Origin: Paenibacillus montanisoli
GTDB taxonomy: Bacteria; Bacillota; Bacilli; Paenibacillales; Paenibacillaceae
Assembly (NCBI RefSeq): GCF_003268025.1
Contig: NZ_QLUW01000001.1
Span: 868,001 to 932,000 of the forward strand
Length of the DNA stretch: 64,000 nt
Direction: 5' to 3'
Below the pieces are notes generated by a model, which did no database searches, was not told the origin of the DNA, and saw nothing but the letters and a program-made list of their open reading frames with translations. Shown piece by piece: positions 17,917-27,007 of the stretch. Within the stretch, counting starts at the first letter, position 1. Each line of letters begins with the position of its first letter. Position numbers and translations under genes: made by a program.

Positions 17917-19455
17917 TTGAAACAGAAAGAAAGCAACAAGACATTAATCTTGATCGGCTTGATGATCGGGGTTATTTTCGCGGAGCTGGACGAAACGGTC
18001 GTTTCGACGGCGATGCCCACGATCATTCGCGATCTCGGCGGCTTAGCGCTGTACGGCTGGGTGGGCGGGGTTTACATGCTCGCCATGACGTCATTCATGG
18101 CGGTGCTCGGCAAGCTTGCCGATCTTTACGGACGTAAGCGGATTTATTTGCTCAGCATGGGCTTATTTATCGGCGGATCGATCATAAGCGGTCTGGCGCC
18201 GTCGATGGAGGTGCTCCTGATCGGCCGGGGCATCCAAGGAATCGGCGCAGGGGGCCTTATGCCCCTTGCGATGGTTATCTTCGGCGATTCGTTCCCCGTA
18301 GAGCAGCGGGCGAAGATCCAGGGGATATTCGGTGCGGTCATGTTTATCCCGCAGCTGGTCGGCCCGCTCGTTGGCGGCTATTTCGCCGAGCATATTTCGT
18401 GGCACTGGATCTTCCTCGTCAACATACCGGTCGGCATTTTGGCCGCGGTCATTCTATCGATGGGACTTCAGGAAACGAAAGCGGAGCGGAAGGTAAGCGT
18501 CGACTGGTACGGCGCGATTCTGCTTGTGACCGCGCTGATCAGCTTGCTGCTGACGCCGGTGCTGCACCAAACCGAAGGCTACGGCTGGACGGAGCCGATT
18601 ATGCTGGCCCTCATAGCTGTCGGTCTTGTGCTGCTCGTGCTGTTCGTCTTCGTGGAATCCAAGGCCAAGGAGCCGATCGTTCCGCTTCACCTGTTTAAGA
18701 ACCGCAATTTCGTCGTTCTCTCGTCGCTCGTATTCGTCTTTATTCTCGCGGCCATGGGCGCGCTCTCGTCATTCCCGTTCTTCGCGCAGAACGTGCTTGG
18801 TTTGACGCCGACAGCCGCAGGCTATCTCACGCTGCCGCTCATGGCAGGCGCCATTGCGTCCAGCGTTGTCGCGGGAAGGCTCATGACCAAGATGCCATAC
18901 CGCACGATTTACGGGATATCGTTTATTTTGCCGATCGTTAGCTTCTACTTGTTCTCGACAACGCACGTGGATACGCCGATCTGGACGTTCATCCTATACT
19001 TCGTCATTCTCGGCCTCGGCTTCGGCACCTTGTTCGGCAATCAGCTCATCGTGCAGGAATCGGTTGAGAAAGAGCACAGCGGCATTGCGCTTTCGTCCGT
19101 CACCTTGTTCCAATCCATCGGAATGACAATCGGCTTCAGCCTGTTCGGCTCCGTGCTTGCGGCGAAAGTGACGTCCGGCCTGAAGGGACTGTCCGGCACC
19201 ATGACGGATGAGCAGGCTTCGAAGCTTGGCGAAATCTCGACAGGCGCGATTCCGGCAGATATGGATCCGTCGCTGGTTGAACAGATCAAGGAAGTCTTCG
19301 CCGATTCCTTTACGCACCTCTACTGGATTTCATTCGTGCTTGCCATCGTGTCCTTCCTCATCTGTTGGGGCTTGAAGAAAGAAATCCTCGTTTCTAAGAA
19401 AGAGAATGAAGTGGTGAAAGGCAGCGAAAGCGCTGCTGAAGCGACAACCGTATGA
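17917..19455 (+). CDS. MFS multidrug efflux transporter, DHA2 (14-helix) family
   Basis: This 512-residue transporter has 14 predicted membrane helices and the first-helix signature LDETVVSTAMPTI (motif D1 of the DHA2 drug/proton antiporters). The loop 2-3 motif reads GKLADLYGRKRIYL and motif C is GAVMFIPQLVGPLVGG. It exports drugs or toxic metabolites using proton influx, like LmrB, EmrB or QacA. The start is TTG with AAAGGAGG eleven bases upstream. The stop overlaps the ATG of the GNAT gene by 4 bp (ATGA), so the two are translationally coupled. Confidence 0.92.
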   Translation: MKQKESNKTLILIGLMIGVIFAELDETVVSTAMPTIIRDLGGLALYGWVGGVYMLAMTSFMAVLGKLADLYGRKRIYLLSMGLFIGGSIISGLAPSMEVLLIGRGIQGIGAGGLMPLAMVIFGDSFPVEQRAKIQGIFGAVMFIPQLVGPLVGGYFAEHISWHWIFLVNIPVGILAAVILSMGLQETKAERKVSVDWYGAILLVTALISLLLTPVLHQTEGYGWTEPIMLALIAVGLVLLVLFVFVESKAKEPIVPLHLFKNRNFVVLSSLVFVFILAAMGALSSFPFFAQNVLGLTPTAAGYLTLPLMAGAIASSVVAGRLMTKMPYRTIYGISFILPIVSFYLFSTTHVDTPIWTFILYFVILGLGFGTLFGNQLIVQESVEKEHSGIALSSVTLFQSIGMTIGFSLFGSVLAAKVTSGLKGLSGTMTDEQASKLGEISTGAIPADMDPSLVEQIKEVFADSFTHLYWISFVLAIVSFLICWGLKKEILVSKKENEVVKGSESAAEATTV

Positions 19456-19925
19456 TGGAAGCGGCAGTGAAGAAGCTTGACCTGACGGACCACCGGCAAG
19501 CAGAGCAGCTGCTGGAGGTACAACTGCCCGCTTACCGGATCGAAGCCGAGCTGATCGGCTTCGACGGGATTCCCGGGCTGCGGGATACGGCCGATACATT
19601 GCGCGTGTGCGACGAAGTGTTCTACGGCTGCTTTGAAGATGGCGTTCTGGCAGGAGCGATCTCTTATAAGGCGGAGGACGGCATTGTCGATATACACCGC
19701 CTCGTCGTTCATCCGTCCTATCATCGCAGAGGGATTGGCGAGCGGCTGGTACGGTTCGTACTCGAGCAGTTCCGGGGACGCGTCACGGCGTTTATCGTCT
19801 CTACCGGTGCGGCGAATTTGCCGGCAAAGCGGCTCTATGCCAAACTGGGCTTCGAGGAGGTCCGCGATGTGGAAGCGGCGCCCGGCCTATTTATAACGGA
19901 GTTTCGAAGAAGAGGAGATTGCTGA
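19452..19925 (+). CDS. GNAT-family N-acetyltransferase
   Basis: This 157-residue cytoplasmic protein carries the GNAT core: the acetyl-CoA pyrophosphate loop VHPSYHRRGIGERL at about residues 78-91, followed by NLPAKRLYAKLGFEEV near 120. It transfers an acetyl group to an amine of unknown identity. The 4-bp overlap with the DHA2 transporter suggests the pair act together, for example acetylating and exporting a toxic compound; this is context inference. Confidence 0.88.
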   Translation: MMEAAVKKLDLTDHRQAEQLLEVQLPAYRIEAELIGFDGIPGLRDTADTLRVCDEVFYGCFEDGVLAGAISYKAEDGIVDIHRLVVHPSYHRRGIGERLVRFVLEQFRGRVTAFIVSTGAANLPAKRLYAKLGFEEVRDVEAAPGLFITEFRRRGDC

Positions 19926-19959
19926 GCTGATGCGGCCCGGCAGTCTTTTTTTCTCATTC

Positions 19960-20289
19960 TTAACTAAACGCTAACGTTCTGAACTGGGTGATGAAGTAAA
20001 CACAGATGGCTGTATGGATGGCGAATATAAATAGCGCGCTCAGTTTAACAGAATATTTCATTAGATAGCGACGATACATAAAGGATAATAAGGTCATCAG
20101 CACACCGTAGACGATAGGGACAACAAAACTATAAAATACCTTTTCGGTATCGCTAATGTCACCAGGAGGGGCATCGGCTGCCGTGAAGCGTCCCATGGAA
20201 ATCCATATCTTAAACACCCAGTAGAAAACGAATGAAGTCGTCAACGATACGGCGAGATAGGCTGCATGATTAACAAAACTTCTCAACAT
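19960..20289 (-). CDS. Small membrane protein of unknown function
   Basis: This 109-residue protein has three hydrophobic segments (about residues 8-30, 50-70 and 82-104) with a short charged connection between the first two. GGAGG sits four bases before the ATG, which supports real translation. I do not recognise the family. It is convergent with the GNAT gene and points away from the broken small gene on its other side. Confidence 0.65.
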   Translation of the reverse strand: MLRSFVNHAAYLAVSLTTSFVFYWVFKIWISMGRFTAADAPPGDISDTEKVFYSFVVPIVYGVLMTLLSFMYRRYLMKYSVKLSALFIFAIHTAICVYFITQFRTLAFS

Positions 20290-20688
20290 TTGACCTCCTT
20301 TATTGACCGTATTTCCATACCGCCAACTATTCTCTATCGCTGTCCAACTATCCTGCCTTATTTGTATAACGCGTGTTTCTGTGGCCGTAAGCCTTTGATT
20401 TGTGCTCTTATGAAAAAGTATTTATGGATAAGCCGTTTTTTTGTCTCTTTTTGGGTTTCGGTAAAGCGTACCGTCCTTTATACTGGTCTTAGTCTGCTCG
20501 TAACGGTGCTGGTGCCGTACCCGTGCAGACGTATATGCAGCAGGTCGTGCTGACCATCGTTCCGACGAAAATCACGACTGAGAACGTGAGCCAAATGACG
20601 AAGATGTCGGATGAAACGCTCAATTCATCAAAGGAATAACGCTCGGTTCTGTCAAAGAATAATTCCAAACAGTGAGGCGAAGATATTC
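20290..20688 (+). pseudogene. Intergenic stretch with a possible frameshifted small membrane protein gene
   Basis: Between the small membrane protein and the deacetylase, an ATG at 20410 starts a frame reading MKKYLWISRFFVSFW, a signal-peptide or membrane-helix-like segment, continuing to about 20510. In the next frame the sequence carries on with GAGAVPVQTYMQQVVLTIVP and a hydrophilic tail to a TAA at 20637. Joined by a one-base shift near 20505-20515 they would make a protein of about 77 residues. I do not recognise a family, no good ribosome site precedes 20410, and the two halves may be coincidence. Nothing else is seen in this 399-bp gap. Confidence 0.3.
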
Positions 20689-21465
20689 ATGGCTGTCAGT
20701 ACGATTTCATTAATAACAAGAGTCGACGACTATGGGAATTGCGAGTCGCACAACCTGGCCATCGCGGAAAGCGTGAGGCACGGCATCGTGCGCAACGTCT
20801 CCGTGATGGCGACAGGCCCGGCGCTCGAGCACGCGGCGGCTTTGCTGGCCGGAGACCAGAGCATCTGCTTCGGTCTTCATGCTACGATGAACGCGGAATG
20901 GGATACATTCCGCTGGAAGCCGCTGCTTGCGGCGGAGGAAGTGCCCACGCTTGTGGACGAGAACGGCTATTTCAAGCAGCATCCGGGTCTGTGGCTGGCT
21001 GCTCAGCCGGATATCGGGCAGATTCTGAATGAAATGAAGGAGCAGCTGGACAAGCTTCGTGCGACGGGCTTCTTGATTTCGTATGCGGATACCCATATGG
21101 TATTCGAGTGGGCCGTTCCGGGACTTGACGCAGCAATCGACGAGTGGTGCGCGAAGGAAGGGCTGCTCAGCTACAGGCCTTACAGCGGCAGCCGGTTGCC
21201 GCAAACAGAGGCGGCGGGCGATCCGGTCGACCGGTTCGTTGACGCGCTGAAGCAAGCCCAGCCGGGTCAGTACTTGATCGTCGGCCATCCGGGCTATGAC
21301 GACGAAGAGACAAGAGGCTGGGGCAACCGGGATTATCCGGGCGAGAAGGTCGCGCAGGACCGGCATTGGGAGCGGCTGATGTTTACGGATTCGCGCGCGC
21401 TGGAGGCCGTGCGGAGCGGCGGCGTAAAGCTGCTGCGCTATGATGAAGCTAACGCCGAAGGATAA
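20689..21465 (+). CDS. ChbG/HpnK (YdjC-like) family carbohydrate deacetylase
   Basis: This 258-residue enzyme starts with the family's first strand, LITRVDDYGNCESHNLAIAE, where the Asp-Asp pair holds the metal. Further ligands are expected in CFGLHATMN and YADTHMVFEW, both with the required His. Members hydrolyse N-acetyl groups from chitooligosaccharides or similar substrates. A frame reaches back to 20611, but GTGAGGCGA before the ATG at 20689 and the conserved N-terminus favour the short form. The esterase gene follows after 39 bp in the same direction, so the two may act on the same acylated glycan. Confidence 0.85.
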   Translation: MAVSTISLITRVDDYGNCESHNLAIAESVRHGIVRNVSVMATGPALEHAAALLAGDQSICFGLHATMNAEWDTFRWKPLLAAEEVPTLVDENGYFKQHPGLWLAAQPDIGQILNEMKEQLDKLRATGFLISYADTHMVFEWAVPGLDAAIDEWCAKEGLLSYRPYSGSRLPQTEAAGDPVDRFVDALKQAQPGQYLIVGHPGYDDEETRGWGNRDYPGEKVAQDRHWERLMFTDSRALEAVRSGGVKLLRYDEANAEG

Positions 21466-21504
21466 TAGAACAATAGAACGACCATACAGGAGGAGATTCG
21501 GGAA

Positions 21505-22278
21505 ATGGCTGTAATTCATATGACTTTCTTTTCAAACGTACTTGGGATGACGTCCCCGGTTACCATTGTGATGCCGCAGGACGTGCAGCCGGGCGAGAAG
21601 CTGCCGGTGCTTTACCTGCTTCACGGCCTCAGCGACGACGATACGACGTGGCTCCGCCAAACGACGCTGGAATACCAGCTGGCGAAATACCGCATGGCGG
21701 TCGTCATGCCGAACGTGCACCGCAGCTTCTACTCCGATATGGCGCACGGCCGCAAGTATTGGACGTATATTAGCGAAGAGCTGCCGAAAATCGTCAAAGC
21801 GATGTTCCCGGTCTCGGACCGCAGGGAGGATACCTTCGCGGCGGGCTTATCGATGGGCGGCTACGGCGCGATGAAGCTGGCGCTAGCTTATCCGGAGCGT
21901 TTCGCGGCTGCGGCCAGCTTCTCCGGCGCGCTCGATGTCCGCGCGCTCGGGAATCTGTTCGAGGGCAGCGAATTCACCGATATTTTCGGCGATTTGGAAG
22001 GCGCGAAGGAGCATCGGGACGATCTGTTCCACCTGGCGAACGCTGCGGCGAAGTCCGGCAAAGAGCTGCCGGCGCTTTATCAATGCTGCGGAACGGAAGA
22101 CTTCTTATACAATGACAATATCCGCTTCCTGAATCACATCAAATCGCTCGGCATCGAGCTGACGTATGAAGAAGAGCCAGGCCTGCACGAGTGGGGCTAT
22201 TGGAACATGAAGCTTCCGCGCGTGCTGGAGTTTCTTACGACGGCGGCCGTGAAGAAGGATGCTGCAGTTTCGAAATAA
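21505..22278 (+). CDS. Esterase of the FrmB/esterase D (acyl-hydrolase) family
   Basis: This 257-residue alpha/beta hydrolase has the nucleophile elbow GLSMGGYGAMK with Ser116, an oxyanion segment LYLLHGLSDDDTTW and the catalytic His in GLHEWGYWN near residue 227; the Asp is probably in CCGTEDFLY. It lacks a signal peptide and acts in the cytoplasm. Relatives include S-formylglutathione hydrolase and tributyrin or acetylated-sugar esterases. AGGAGGAG lies before the ATG. It appears co-transcribed with the upstream deacetylase. Confidence 0.87.
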   Translation: MAVIHMTFFSNVLGMTSPVTIVMPQDVQPGEKLPVLYLLHGLSDDDTTWLRQTTLEYQLAKYRMAVVMPNVHRSFYSDMAHGRKYWTYISEELPKIVKAMFPVSDRREDTFAAGLSMGGYGAMKLALAYPERFAAAASFSGALDVRALGNLFEGSEFTDIFGDLEGAKEHRDDLFHLANAAAKSGKELPALYQCCGTEDFLYNDNIRFLNHIKSLGIELTYEEEPGLHEWGYWNMKLPRVLEFLTTAAVKKDAAVSK

Positions 22279-22285
22279 ACGATAG

Positions 22286-22324
22286 AAATCCCGCCTCCGG
22301 CGCATGCCGGGGCGGGATTTTTTA
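22286..22324 (+). terminator. Rho-independent terminator
   Basis: AAATCCCGCC pairs with GGCGGGATTT around an internal CCGG/CCGG stem, followed by T. It ends the deacetylase-esterase transcript. Confidence 0.85.
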
Positions 22325-22354
22325 GCTAAGCGGGGTGGCGGTGACACATATCCA

Positions 22355-22542
22355 GATTTAACGAACCCAATCGTCCTTATTTGAGCAATATCAACGTTAA
22401 TGAAGGGCCAACGCACCTCAGAAACGTTATTCCCGTCAATGAGTTCCCCAATCGCACCATTTTGGAGAAATAGCGTTGTTGGAGTTCGTTAGACCGCAGA
22501 ATGCGGTGATTTGGCCGAAATAGCGTTACTGGAGTTCGTTAG
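22355..22542. repeat. Cluster of dispersed intergenic repeat, family CTAACG..AACGCTATTT
   Basis: Two copies of a 26-bp element lie on the minus strand at 22467-22492 and 22517-22542, exactly 50 bp apart, differing at two bases; on the plus strand each begins GAAATAGCGTT and ends GGAGTTCGTTAG. A weaker copy in the opposite direction begins near 22355 (TAACGAAC...TTATTTG). The same family recurs at 58143-58327. No gene is visible here. Confidence 0.75.
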
Positions 22543-22553
22543 CCAACCGAACG

Positions 22554-22592
22554 ATAAAAACCCGCGTTTGAGATTCATACGCGGGTTTTTAT
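22554..22592. terminator. Bidirectional Rho-independent terminator
   Basis: A perfect 12-bp stem, AAAAACCCGCGT with ACGCGGGTTTTT, has A and T runs on the two sides. It lies just past the stop of the minus-strand GH36-like gene. Confidence 0.9.
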
Positions 22593-22607
22593 TGTTTCGC
22601 CAAAAGA

Positions 22608-24710
22608 CTATTGGAACAATATCTCCACAAGCAAGCCGGTTCCGGTTCCGCACGCGATCGAGTAGAACCCTTCTTCGGCGCGGATTTCGACCTGCAGGCC
22701 GTTTACCCGAGCCGATACTGGCGCGGTCTGCGAAGCAAATCCGTAGGTGCCGCCTTCAGGAAGCAGGATGACGGCACGGTCCGGTTGAACGTTCTGCCAG
22801 GTGACGGCTGCAGCGGAGACATACTTGTCTACCAGCCCGAAACCTGCGAATCCGTTGCGATACGGAGCGGCAGTGAACATCCGAGGCTTGCCGCGCTCGA
22901 CTGTAAAACGGTGCGGCTCTTCCTCCGTCAGCGTCGTTGCCGTGCGGCCGAAATGCTCGTAAACGGCATACGCCTCATCCTCCAAACCCGTTATATCCGC
23001 CAAGCGGAGTTCGCCTTCAAGCGGCGCCGCATCCGCATGGATATGGAAAGCGGCGAGCAAGCCGCAATCGCCGGTGCGGCTCTGTATTTTAAGCGGCACC
23101 GCCGTCTCCGCCGGATTGACGAGCAGCACATCCTCTGTCGGCACGCCCGGCTTATCGGCGCGGAGCACGCGGCCGTCGGAGAGAATCAGAGGCAGCAGCG
23201 CGCTGGCGTTCGTCTCGCCGACCCGATCGCTGACATAAACCGGACCGCCGCTGATCGCGCGCAGCACGGCATGGTCGGTGCTGTCCTGGTGCGTCGTCCA
23301 CCAAATATCCCAATCGCCCCAATAGAGCGTGCTGTGGTAGAACGAGTTGTACGCGTTCTACAGCGCATGCTCCCGGAACCATTCCGGCTTGCCCGGGTAG
23401 AAGTCGTCGCTATTGCGAGAAATGGCGGAGTTGACGCGGCTCCATACATTTTCCTGCGCCATGCCCATGCAGTTGATCAGGCGGCCGTCAAAGTGAAGCG
23501 AAGCCGACGCTTCAAGCGCCTCATGCAAGCCCTTGGCCGCCTGGCCGAGCGGCACTTGTCCCCGAACGAACTCGATGAGCGAGCTCTGGCTGTCGACCTT
23601 CAGCATATCGATGCCTTGCGCGGACAACCAGCCATGCCATTCCTTCCAGAAGCCGAAGCCGCGCTTCGCGTCCGTGCTTGGCAGCAAGCGGCCCGCGTGA
23701 TCGGCCTGCAGCAGATCCTTATGCTTCAAGCTGATTTCGCCTTCGGGATCGACGCCATGCCAATAGCCGGTAAACGCATGCCACACGCCGACCCACATCA
23801 CGTCATAGTCGTTCTTCAGCTTTCTTACCGTGCCGGCCAGCCCATCAGGAAATTTCGAGAGGTCCTCCCGGAACGAGACGAGCGCCTTCTCGCGCACCGG
23901 CGACCAGCCGTCGTCAATCATGACCCATTTGACAGGGACCTGTTTCGCTTTGAGTTCGTCGGCTTTCTCTTCGATTCCTTGCTGGGAGACATCATGATAG
24001 AACGCGTCCCATGTGCACCAGCCCAAGTATTCGAACACTTCCGGATAGCGTTTCGACTCGCGAAGGCGTATCGGTTCTCTCCGGGCGGCGAACACGGCTT
24101 CGGCCGCCTTCTCGACAACGGCGTACGGGTTTTCGCCCCGATGCGCGACAAACAGCAGCTCGCGGCCGGTGCGGAAGCCTTGATGAAGCGGGGAGACGAC
24201 AAACTCAAACCCTTCCCCGTTGCCGCGCAGCGTCGTTTTGAACACATTGGAGCATTGCGGGAACAGCTGCGTGTAGCGGCCGTCCGCCTTCCAGAGCAGA
24301 GCTTGCGTCTTCTCGGGAAGCGCAGAAGTGCTTTTTGCAAAATAAGGCCTTGTCCACCACCATTTGTACCCGTTGTAATGGGCGAGGACGCCTTCAAGAG
24401 CGCCGGCCGGCTCGCCGACGGACAGCCGGATGCCGGCATCCGGCGCTAGCGTATGCGTGATGCCGAAAATATCCTGTTTGAGCTTTACGGACATATACGC
24501 GCTGACCGTATGCTCGTAGCAAACAAGCTCGAGCGTCAAGCTGCTTGTCCCTTCTTCATCTTGGAACGGCAGAAGGCAGGTCTCGTAATGGCCGAGCTCG
24601 TCCCGGCCGCGCTCGCCTTGGAGCCAGCCTTTCGTTTCATATATAGGGGTTATGCCGCTCTCATAAGCGACGGTTAATTCATACCGGTCGAATAACTGTT
24701 GTGGTTTCAT
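22608..24710 (-). pseudogene. GH36 alpha-galactosidase/raffinose-synthase-like gene interrupted by one in-frame TAG
   Basis: The frame would encode 700 residues of the GH36 raffinose-synthase (Sip1) type. ATG at 24708-24710 follows GGAG. The first 450 codons cover the N-terminal beta-sandwich and most of the barrel (LGWCTWDAFYHDVS, WVMIDDGWSP, and the likely nucleophile Asp373 in LKVDSQS). Codon 451 is TAG (plus-strand 23358-23360), then the same frame continues without shift: NAYNSFYHSTLYWGDWD, AISGGPVYVSDRVGE and the C-terminal sandwich. The truncated product would lack the GDWD and VSD motifs, among which the acid/base residue is expected, so it should be inactive. The codon is one transition from CAG (Gln), so a recent nonsense mutation or sequencing error is the simplest reading. 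It is divergent from the sugar-acid operon. Confidence 0.88.
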
Positions 24711-24864
24711 CGGTTCGTCTCCTTTGGGCCGCTTCAATCGCGCACTGCAGTACGCAGCGTACATTGTAATCATAACGGATTGGCGCGGCGGCACAGGAGG
24801 GAAATAGGTCCGGCAAAGGTGGAAAATCGTCTGTTTTTGGCGATAACAAGGCGTGATTTTAGAG

Positions 24865-24915
24865 TATACAGCCACAATGAAGGATTTTATAATGAAATCA
24901 AATTGGTCGACCAAT
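24865..24915 (+). promoter_or_regulatory. Promoter and FadR/GntR-type operator of the sugar-acid operon
   Basis: A perfect -10 box TATAAT (24888-24893) is preceded at 17 bp by TATACA, a weak -35. Immediately downstream, over the expected transcription start, lies the perfect palindrome ATTGGTCGACCAAT (24902-24915), matching the GGT..ACC pattern bound by FadR-family repressors, followed by a further half ATCGTCCAATT. The operon's third gene encodes such a regulator, so auto-repression relieved by a pathway intermediate is likely. Confidence 0.7.
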
Positions 24916-24953
24916 CGTCCAATTCGATGAGGCGAAGGAGAGGATGACGCGCA

Positions 24954-25796
24954 ATGAGGCTTGTGACAGTCGAATTTGAAGGCGTACCCCGGGTAGGCGT
25001 CAGGAGCGGCAGCGAAGGCGTGGTTCTGACCGACTATGCAGACATGAAGGATCTCATTAAAGATGGCGAAGCGGGGCTTGCACGCGCGAGAGCCGCATTG
25101 GAAAGCGGTTTGCCGCGGCAAGGGCTGAAGCTGCTTGCACCCCTAACTGCGCCGAGCAAAATATTATGTTCCGGCATCAACTATGCCGCTCATTCCGATG
25201 AGGACGCCCATGCCAAGCTGCCAGCAGAGCCATCCGTGTTCTCCAAGCTGCCTTCGTCGATTATCGGGCCGAATGAAGCGATCATGATTCCGGCTCCGGA
25301 CTGCCAGGCGGATTATGAAGTCGAGCTGGCTTTTATCATTGGCAAAACAGCGAAACATGTGCCGAAGGAACGGGCATTTGATTATATTTTCGGCTACACC
25401 GTTATGAACGATGTCAGCGAGCGGGCACGTCAATTCCGGCTGCAGCACGAGACGATCGGCAAAGGCGTGGATACCTTCTGCCCGATCGGACCCGAGATCG
25501 TGCTTCCGGACGAACTTGCGGACCCTTCGCAGCTGCGCATAAGCGCATACGTCAACGGGGAGCTTAGGCAGGACGCCCACACGTCGCAGCAAATTTTCAG
25601 CATTCCAGTCATGATCGAGTATTTGACAAGCATGTTCACTCTGAATCCAGGCGACATTATTTCGACCGGAACGCCTGCGGGGTGCGGCGCATTCATGAAC
25701 CCTCCGCAATATTTGCAGCCGGGCGATCACGTCACCGTCGAGGTTGAAGGCGTCGGCCGGCTAAGCAATCCGGTTGCCGCTGGCTGGAAGGCATAA
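24954..25796 (+). CDS. Fumarylacetoacetate hydrolase (FAH) family protein
   Basis: This 280-residue cytoplasmic protein has the FAH fold: a short N-terminal domain, then KILCSGINYAAHSDE and the metal-binding stretch DYEVELAFIIGKTAKHV with two Glu ligands near residues 119-123, and GDIISTGTPAGCG near the end. Family members cleave or dehydrate acylpyruvates or 2-keto-3-deoxy sugar acids. As the first gene of the operon it may carry out the hydratase or lyase step of sugar-acid breakdown, for example on a 2-keto-3-deoxyonate. AAGGAGAGG precedes the ATG. The substrate is not established. Confidence 0.87.
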   Translation: MRLVTVEFEGVPRVGVRSGSEGVVLTDYADMKDLIKDGEAGLARARAALESGLPRQGLKLLAPLTAPSKILCSGINYAAHSDEDAHAKLPAEPSVFSKLPSSIIGPNEAIMIPAPDCQADYEVELAFIIGKTAKHVPKERAFDYIFGYTVMNDVSERARQFRLQHETIGKGVDTFCPIGPEIVLPDELADPSQLRISAYVNGELRQDAHTSQQIFSIPVMIEYLTSMFTLNPGDIISTGTPAGCGAFMNPPQYLQPGDHVTVEVEGVGRLSNPVAAGWKA

Positions 25797-25815
25797 CGAG
25801 AGGAGCTGCCCGAAC

Positions 25816-26211
25816 ATGATCCGAAATGTCGATCATATAGCAATCGCCGTATGGGATATTGACGAAGCTCTGCCTTATTATACCGATGTGCTCGGGCTTC
25901 CCCTCGTGCATGATGAACGGCTTCCGTCCGCCGGCGTGCGGCTTGCTTACGTGCAAGCGGGCAATGTCATGCTGCAGCTCGTGCAGCCGATCGGCGAGAC
26001 CGCCATCCGCAAGCATTTGGAGGAGAAGGGCGAAGGCTTGCACCATATTTGCTTCGGCGTCGAGGATATTCCTCGGACGCTCGGCAGCTTGCCGGGAGAG
26101 CAGCATGCGCAGGTGAAGATGGGCGGCAGGAGCCGCCGGGCTTGCTTTATCGGCGCAAAGCCGAATGGCGTTCCGATCGAGCTGTCGGAGCTTGAGCCGT
26201 ATGAAAGATAG
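25816..26211 (+). CDS. VOC-family protein, methylmalonyl-CoA epimerase-like
   Basis: This 131-residue protein has two beta-alpha-beta-beta-beta modules of the vicinal-oxygen-chelate fold. The metal ligands typical of methylmalonyl-CoA epimerase are visible: His in VDHIAIAV, Gln in VMLQLVQP, His in GLHHICFGVED and Glu in PIELSEL. It could be an epimerase or lyase for an intermediate of the operon rather than a true methylmalonyl-CoA enzyme, since no mutase genes are near. GAGAGGAG at 25797-25804 supports the ATG at 25816 over a longer form from 25774. The gap from the previous gene is 19 bp. Confidence 0.85.
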   Translation: MIRNVDHIAIAVWDIDEALPYYTDVLGLPLVHDERLPSAGVRLAYVQAGNVMLQLVQPIGETAIRKHLEEKGEGLHHICFGVEDIPRTLGSLPGEQHAQVKMGGRSRRACFIGAKPNGVPIELSELEPYER

Positions 26212-26232
26212 CGACGAAAGTAGGCTTTTACG

Positions 26233-26979
26233 ATGACAACGAATAACCCAAACGAATTGAGCTTCGAACCGATCGAGCGCAAGACGATGGTAATGGAAAT
26301 AACCGATCGACTGCTTAGCTACTTGCTTTCCGGCAAAATAAGACCCGGCGCCAAGCTGCCGGCCGAGCGCCAGCTCTCCGAAGCGATCGGCGTCGGCCGC
26401 TCCTCGCTGCGGGAAGCGCTGAAGGCGCTGACCGTGCTAGGCCTGCTTGAGGTGCGGCACGGAGACGGCACCTATTTGAAACGGGCCGATTCCGAGCTGC
26501 TCCCGCGGGTGATCGAATGGGGGCTGCTGCTAGGCGAGAAGCGGACGATGGATCTGATCGAAGCACGCCAGACGATCGAAGCGGCGGTAGCGAGGCTGGC
26601 CGCGGCCAGACGGGATGAGAGGCAGCTGGCGGAGCTGAAGGAGATCGTCGAGCGGCTTGACACGACGGGCAATTCGAACAGCGTATTCGAAGCCTTTACC
26701 GAGTCGGATATCGCGTTTCACATGAAGCTGGCGGAGATTGCCGGCAATACGGTGCTGCGCGACATGCTGACGAGCATCCGCTCGCTGCTCCGCGTCTGGA
26801 TCAAGAGCGTCGTCGCCTCAGAAGGCAGCACGAAGTTTTCTTATGAGGAGCATTTGGCCGTGTACCGCGCAATCGAGCAAGGCGATGCGGAAGCGGCTGC
26901 CCGCGCGATGGACGCGCATATGGATTCGGCATCATCGCGCCTAAAGCAGTTGATCGAGGCATGGAACGAGGAGCAATAA
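26233..26979 (+). CDS. GntR-family regulator, FadR subfamily
   Basis: This 248-residue regulator has an N-terminal winged helix (about residues 20-88, with LPAERQLSEAIGVGRSSLRE as recognition region) and an all-helical FCD ligand domain (about 100-230) whose His and Asp residues usually bind a metal and a carboxylate effector. Lying inside the operon, 21 bp after the VOC gene, it probably represses its own operon by binding the palindrome at 24902-24915. The ribosome site is weak (AAAGTAGG), which suits low expression. Confidence 0.9.
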   Translation: MTTNNPNELSFEPIERKTMVMEITDRLLSYLLSGKIRPGAKLPAERQLSEAIGVGRSSLREALKALTVLGLLEVRHGDGTYLKRADSELLPRVIEWGLLLGEKRTMDLIEARQTIEAAVARLAAARRDERQLAELKEIVERLDTTGNSNSVFEAFTESDIAFHMKLAEIAGNTVLRDMLTSIRSLLRVWIKSVVASEGSTKFSYEEHLAVYRAIEQGDAEAAARAMDAHMDSASSRLKQLIEAWNEEQ

Positions 26980-27007
26980 AGACGCTTTAAAGCGAGGTGC
27001 AGACGCG

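Noticed and set aside
20266-20553. 95-codon plus-strand frame
   Set aside because: Its start overlaps the well-supported minus-strand membrane protein gene, and the first half lacks coding features; only the part after 20410 is mentioned as a possible remnant.
23358-23360. Pyrrolysine or recoded TAG
   Set aside because: No pyl genes or suppressor tRNA are visible in the window, and TAG ends several intact genes here, so a nonsense mutation is the simpler reading.
22611-24449. 612-codon open frame on the plus strand
   Set aside because: It is the antisense of the GH36 gene; codon bias in a GC-rich gene keeps the opposite frame open, and the translation is Arg/Ala-rich with no known domain.
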